Source of the DNA: Natronosporangium hydrolyticum
GTDB lineage: Bacteria > Actinomycetota > Actinomycetes > Mycobacteriales > Micromonosporaceae
Assembly: GCF_016925615.1 (NCBI RefSeq)
Contig: NZ_CP070499.1
Span: 4,278,001-4,342,000 of the forward strand
Reading direction: 5' to 3'
Length of the DNA stretch: 64,000 nt
The translations under genes and the position numbers were made by a program. The notes under the pieces are model-generated. The model worked only from the letters and a program-made list of their open reading frames with translations, was not told the origin of the DNA and did not search any database. Shown here one piece after another: positions 61,725-64,000 of the stretch; the first letter of the stretch is position 1; each line of letters starts with the position of its first letter.

Positions 61725-62533
61725 GACAGCCACCGCTTCCGTCGCTTGTAGTGCTTGACATCCCGATACGACTTGCGGTCGACCGCGATCGCCCCCTCCT
61801 CACCGTCGGGGGCGCTGGTCAGCCCCAGATAGAACTCCCGGACATCGGCGTCGTCGAGCAGTTGGGCGGCCGGTTTGTCGAGCACCACCTTGCCGGTCTC
61901 CAGCACGTACCCGTGGCTCGCGATCGAGAGCGCCATGGTGGCGTTCTGCTCGACCAGCAGCACCGCCGTCCCGTCCCGGTTGATCTCGACGATGAGCTGC
62001 CGGATCTGCTCCACCAACCGGGGCGCCAGGCCCAGGCTGGGTTCGTCGAGCAACAGGTAGCGCGGGTCGGCCATCAGCGCCCGTCCCATCGCCAGCATCT
62101 GCTGCTCGCCGCCGGAGAGGTAGCCCGCGTGGTCGCGGCGCCGCTTCGCCAGCACCGGAAACAGGTCGTACACCCGCTGGCTGCGGGTTCGGACCTGGCG
62201 CGGGTTGGTGTAGCCGCCGATTCGGAGGTTCTCCTCCACGGTGAGCTCGGCGAAGATCCGTCGGCCCTCCATCACCTGCGCCACCCCCCGGCGCACCAGG
62301 GCGGCGGGGCGCAGCTGGCCGACCCGCTCGCCGTCCAGCGTGACCGCACCTCGCGCGATCTTGCCGTGGTGGACGTCGAGCAGTCCGGTAAGCGCCCGGA
62401 GCAGCGTGCTCTTGCCAGCTCCGTTGCCGCCGAGCAGGGCGACGATCTGCCCTGGTGGAACCGACAGGCTCACGCCGCGGAGCACGAGCATGATGTCGTC
62501 GTAGACGACCTCGAGGTTCTGCACCTGCAACAT
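61721..62533 (-). CDS. Branched-chain-type ABC transporter ATPase LivF
   Basis: 270 residues. First gene of the operon. Motifs: G-G-N-G-A-G-K-S-T-L-L-R-A-L, Q-V-M-E-G-R-R-I-F-A-E-L-T-V-E-E-N-L, Y-L-S-G-G-E-Q-Q-M-L-A-M-G-R-A, L-L-L-D-E-P-S-L-G-L-A-P, V-E-Q-N. The C-terminus extends beyond usual LivF by about 30 basic residues (S-Y-R-D-V-K-H-Y-K-R-R-K-R-W). Transcription likely starts in the divergent spacer at 62534-62711. Confidence 0.95.
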   Translation of the reverse strand: MLQVQNLEVVYDDIMLVLRGVSLSVPPGQIVALLGGNGAGKSTLLRALTGLLDVHHGKIARGAVTLDGERVGQLRPAALVRRGVAQVMEGRRIFAELTVEENLRIGGYTNPRQVRTRSQRVYDLFPVLAKRRRDHAGYLSGGEQQMLAMGRALMADPRYLLLDEPSLGLAPRLVEQIRQLIVEINRDGTAVLLVEQNATMALSIASHGYVLETGKVVLDKPAAQLLDDADVREFYLGLTSAPDGEEGAIAVDRKSYRDVKHYKRRKRWLS

Positions 62534-62560
62534 CGCTCGGCTCCCGAGGGGTTGGTGCCG

Positions 62561-62581
62561 TAAACTAACACCGGTAGTTTA
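62561..62581. promoter_or_regulatory. Palindromic operator candidate between divergent acyl-CoA genes
   Basis: TAAACTA (62561-62567) and TAGTTTA (62575-62581) form an exact 7-base inverted repeat around ACACCGG. It is AT-rich in a GC-rich spacer, 28 bases before the livF start and 131 bases before the phosphotransferase start. Size and symmetry fit a TetR-type operator. No regulator gene is visible in the window, so the binding protein is unknown. Confidence 0.6.
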
Positions 62582-62711
62582 GTAGGTCACACTTGACGGC
62601 CACAAGTTACCGGCAAGTTAACCTGCGGTCACCCCCCAAGCAAGGGACCGCACAGGCAAATTTCCGGCCACCCCCGGCCCCGGCCAACCACCGCAGGAGA
62701 GGCGGAGAGTG

Positions 62712-63737
62712 ATGACCCCAGCACTACCCGGACTCGATCTGGACCGGCTCGCGGAGTATCTGGCCAGCACCCGGCCGGAGCTCGCCACCGGCCCGCTCAC
62801 CGGGCAGCTACTGCCCGGCGGCCGTTCCAACCTGACCTACGTCGTCACCGACGGCGCCCAGGAGTGGGTGCTGCGGCGGCCGCCGCTGGGCCACGTCCTC
62901 GGCACCGCCCACGACATGGCGAGGGAACACCGAGTGATCTCCGCGCTCGCCGAGACCGAAGTCCCGGTCCCGGAGGCGCTCCTGCTCTGCACCGACCCCG
63001 CGGTCCTCGGCGCTCCCTTCTACCTCATGTCCCGGGTCGACGGCGAACCGCTGCGATCCCCGAAGCAGACCGCCGCGCTCACCACCGACCGGGCCACCGG
63101 CATCGCCACCGCCATGATGGCGACCCTGGCTGCGCTGCACCGGGTCGACCCCGCTGCGGTAGCGCTCACCGACTTCGGCCGACCCGCCGGCTTCCTCGGC
63201 CGGCAGGTCCGCCGATGGTCCACACAGCTCGCCAACTCCCGCAGCCGGGAGGTCGCCGGCATCGACGAACTCGCCGCCCGGCTGGCCGACCCGGTGCCCG
63301 ACAGCCCGGCACCAGCCATCGTGCATGGCGACTTCCGGCTGGAGAACCTGCTGATCGACGGGGACCGGATCACTGCGGTGCTGGACTGGGAGATGTCCAC
63401 GCTCGGCGACCCGCTGACCGACCTCGGGCTCCTGCTCGTCTACTGGGAGATCGTGCCGCAACTGCAGAGTCCGCTGCTGCTCGGCGTCGGGCCCGCCCAC
63501 GGCTTCCCCGCCGGAGCCCAGCTACGCCACTGGTACCAGGCCGCGACCGGCCACGACACCGGCGCCGTCGACTGGTATGTCGCGCTCGGCTGCTTCAAAC
63601 TCGCCGTAATCCTGGAAGGAATCCACTATCGCTACTGCCACGGCCTGACGGTGGGGGACGGCTTTGACCACATCGGGCCGCTGGTCCCCCCGCTGGTGGG
63701 GCACGGCCTCGCCGCGCTCGCCAGCTACGAGAGTTAA
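62712..63737 (+). CDS. Phosphotransferase family protein (ACAD10/11-like kinase domain)
   Basis: 341 residues from ATG 62712 (GTG 62709 directly precedes it). Aminoglycoside-phosphotransferase fold: G-Q-L-L-P-G-G-R-S-N-L-T-Y-V-V, W-V-L-R-R-P-P-L-G, catalytic loop I-V-H-G-D-F-R-L-E-N-L-L-I and the metal-binding V-L-D-W-E-M-S-T-L-G-D-P-L-T-D. This G-H-V/E-M-S-T-L-G-D-P variety is the one found beside acyl-CoA dehydrogenases and in ACAD10/11, where it phosphorylates 4-hydroxyacyl-CoA. Eleven bases upstream of an acyl-CoA dehydrogenase gene, in agreement. Confidence 0.93.
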   Translation: MTPALPGLDLDRLAEYLASTRPELATGPLTGQLLPGGRSNLTYVVTDGAQEWVLRRPPLGHVLGTAHDMAREHRVISALAETEVPVPEALLLCTDPAVLGAPFYLMSRVDGEPLRSPKQTAALTTDRATGIATAMMATLAALHRVDPAAVALTDFGRPAGFLGRQVRRWSTQLANSRSREVAGIDELAARLADPVPDSPAPAIVHGDFRLENLLIDGDRITAVLDWEMSTLGDPLTDLGLLLVYWEIVPQLQSPLLLGVGPAHGFPAGAQLRHWYQAATGHDTGAVDWYVALGCFKLAVILEGIHYRYCHGLTVGDGFDHIGPLVPPLVGHGLAALASYES

Positions 63738-63747
63738 GGAGCCGACC

Positions 63748-64000
63748 ATGGAATTCGGCCACGACGAGCAGACCCGCGAACTACTGGCGACGCTGCAGGC
63801 CTTCATGGACGAACACATCTACCCGGCCGAACCAATCCTCGCCGACGAACTCGCCGCGAACCCGGAGAGCTGGGACGCGCCCCCGATCATCGCCCGGCTC
63901 CAAACTCAGGCGCGGGACCTCGGTCTCTGGAACCTCTTCCTGCCGCACGAGGCCGGCGGCGCACTGACCAATGTGCAGTACGCCCCGATCGCGGAGCTGA
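63748..64000 (+). CDS. Acyl-CoA dehydrogenase, 5' end only (runs off the window)
   Basis: The first 84 codons are present from ATG 63748 (AAGGA at 63736-63740). The protein reads M-E-F-G-H-D-E-Q-T-R-E-L-L-A-T-L-Q-A-F-M and continues D-E-H-I-Y-P-A-E with D-L-G-L-W-N-L-F-L-P and G-G-A-L-T-N-V-Q-Y-A-P. These are the N-terminal helical-domain features of the ACAD10/11-like acyl-CoA dehydrogenases. It would oxidise an acyl-CoA with transfer of electrons to ETF. Catalytic residues lie outside the window. Confidence 0.9.
   Translation, partial: MEFGHDEQTRELLATLQAFMDEHIYPAEPILADELAANPESWDAPPIIARLQTQARDLGLWNLFLPHEAGGALTNVQYAPIAEL

Overview
The window is high-GC throughout, with frequent GTG starts, many 4-base ATGA/GTGA gene overlaps, actinobacterial family markers (SARP/AfsR regulator, DUF397 with an XRE/DUF5753 regulator, class F sortase, EspC-like ESX protein, LigB-type ligase, DUF3817, M48 with ssb) and no rRNA. 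It fits a filamentous actinomycete, most likely Micromonosporaceae. That placement is inference from gene content and base composition, not from a marker-gene comparison.

Layout. 0.4-4.2 kb: a five-gene same-strand cassette with a small secreted Trp/Tyr-rich protein, a Cys-containing lipoprotein, a membrane adaptor with a peptidoglycan-binding domain, an ABC ATPase and a MacB-like permease. This is a candidate export or immunity system for a secreted peptide. 4.2-6.7 kb: a class F sortase and two DUF4397 proteins, one with an LAATG cell-wall sorting signal. 6.8-10 kb: etfBA, two DUF202 membrane proteins and a PLD-N-like protein. 10-15.2 kb: a large SARP regulator convergent with a DrrAB-type exporter. 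15.2-15.9 kb: a gene-free, hairpin-rich repeat locus. 15.9-18.3 kb: a conserved unknown gene and ettA. 18.6-22.6 kb: an ESX-linked island with an EspC-like protein, a lipoprotein, a large gene broken by two frameshifts and a decayed duplicate of its 5' end.

22.7-39 kb is mostly conserved chromosome: otsAB, a cysG-type siroheme synthase, a class A PBP, a GNAT, SURF1, DUF1707, DNA ligase, an M20 peptidase, an M48 peptidase, ssb with two DnaA-box-like 9-mers upstream, a ketoacyl synthase, an alpha/beta hydrolase and an unknown protein. At 38.7-39.7 kb is a second hairpin-rich repeat locus next to tRNA-Arg(UCU). 40-44.5 kb: a xylose-type sugar ABC operon ending in its ROK repressor. 45-49.8 kb: a BCCT osmolyte carrier and a polar amino-acid ABC transporter. 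49.9-55.4 kb: SDR, ROK kinase, prepilin peptidase, small membrane proteins, DUF397 and XRE/DUF5753, DUF6232-like. 55.7-64 kb: a branched-chain-type ABC operon (livF-livG-fadD-livH-livM-livJ) containing an acyl-CoA synthetase gene. It is divergent from an ACAD10-type phosphotransferase and an acyl-CoA dehydrogenase, with a palindromic operator candidate between them, and probably forms a carboxylic-acid uptake and activation regulon.

The two most unusual things are the secreted-peptide/ABC cassette at the left end and a dispersed mosaic of intergenic hairpins shared by 15.3-15.84 kb and 39.0-39.57 kb. Their long stems keep pairing through compensatory base changes. Three open frames (one in the cassette, two in the ESX gene) look one base short in G/C-rich tracts, so base-level accuracy should be checked before any biological reading of those breaks.
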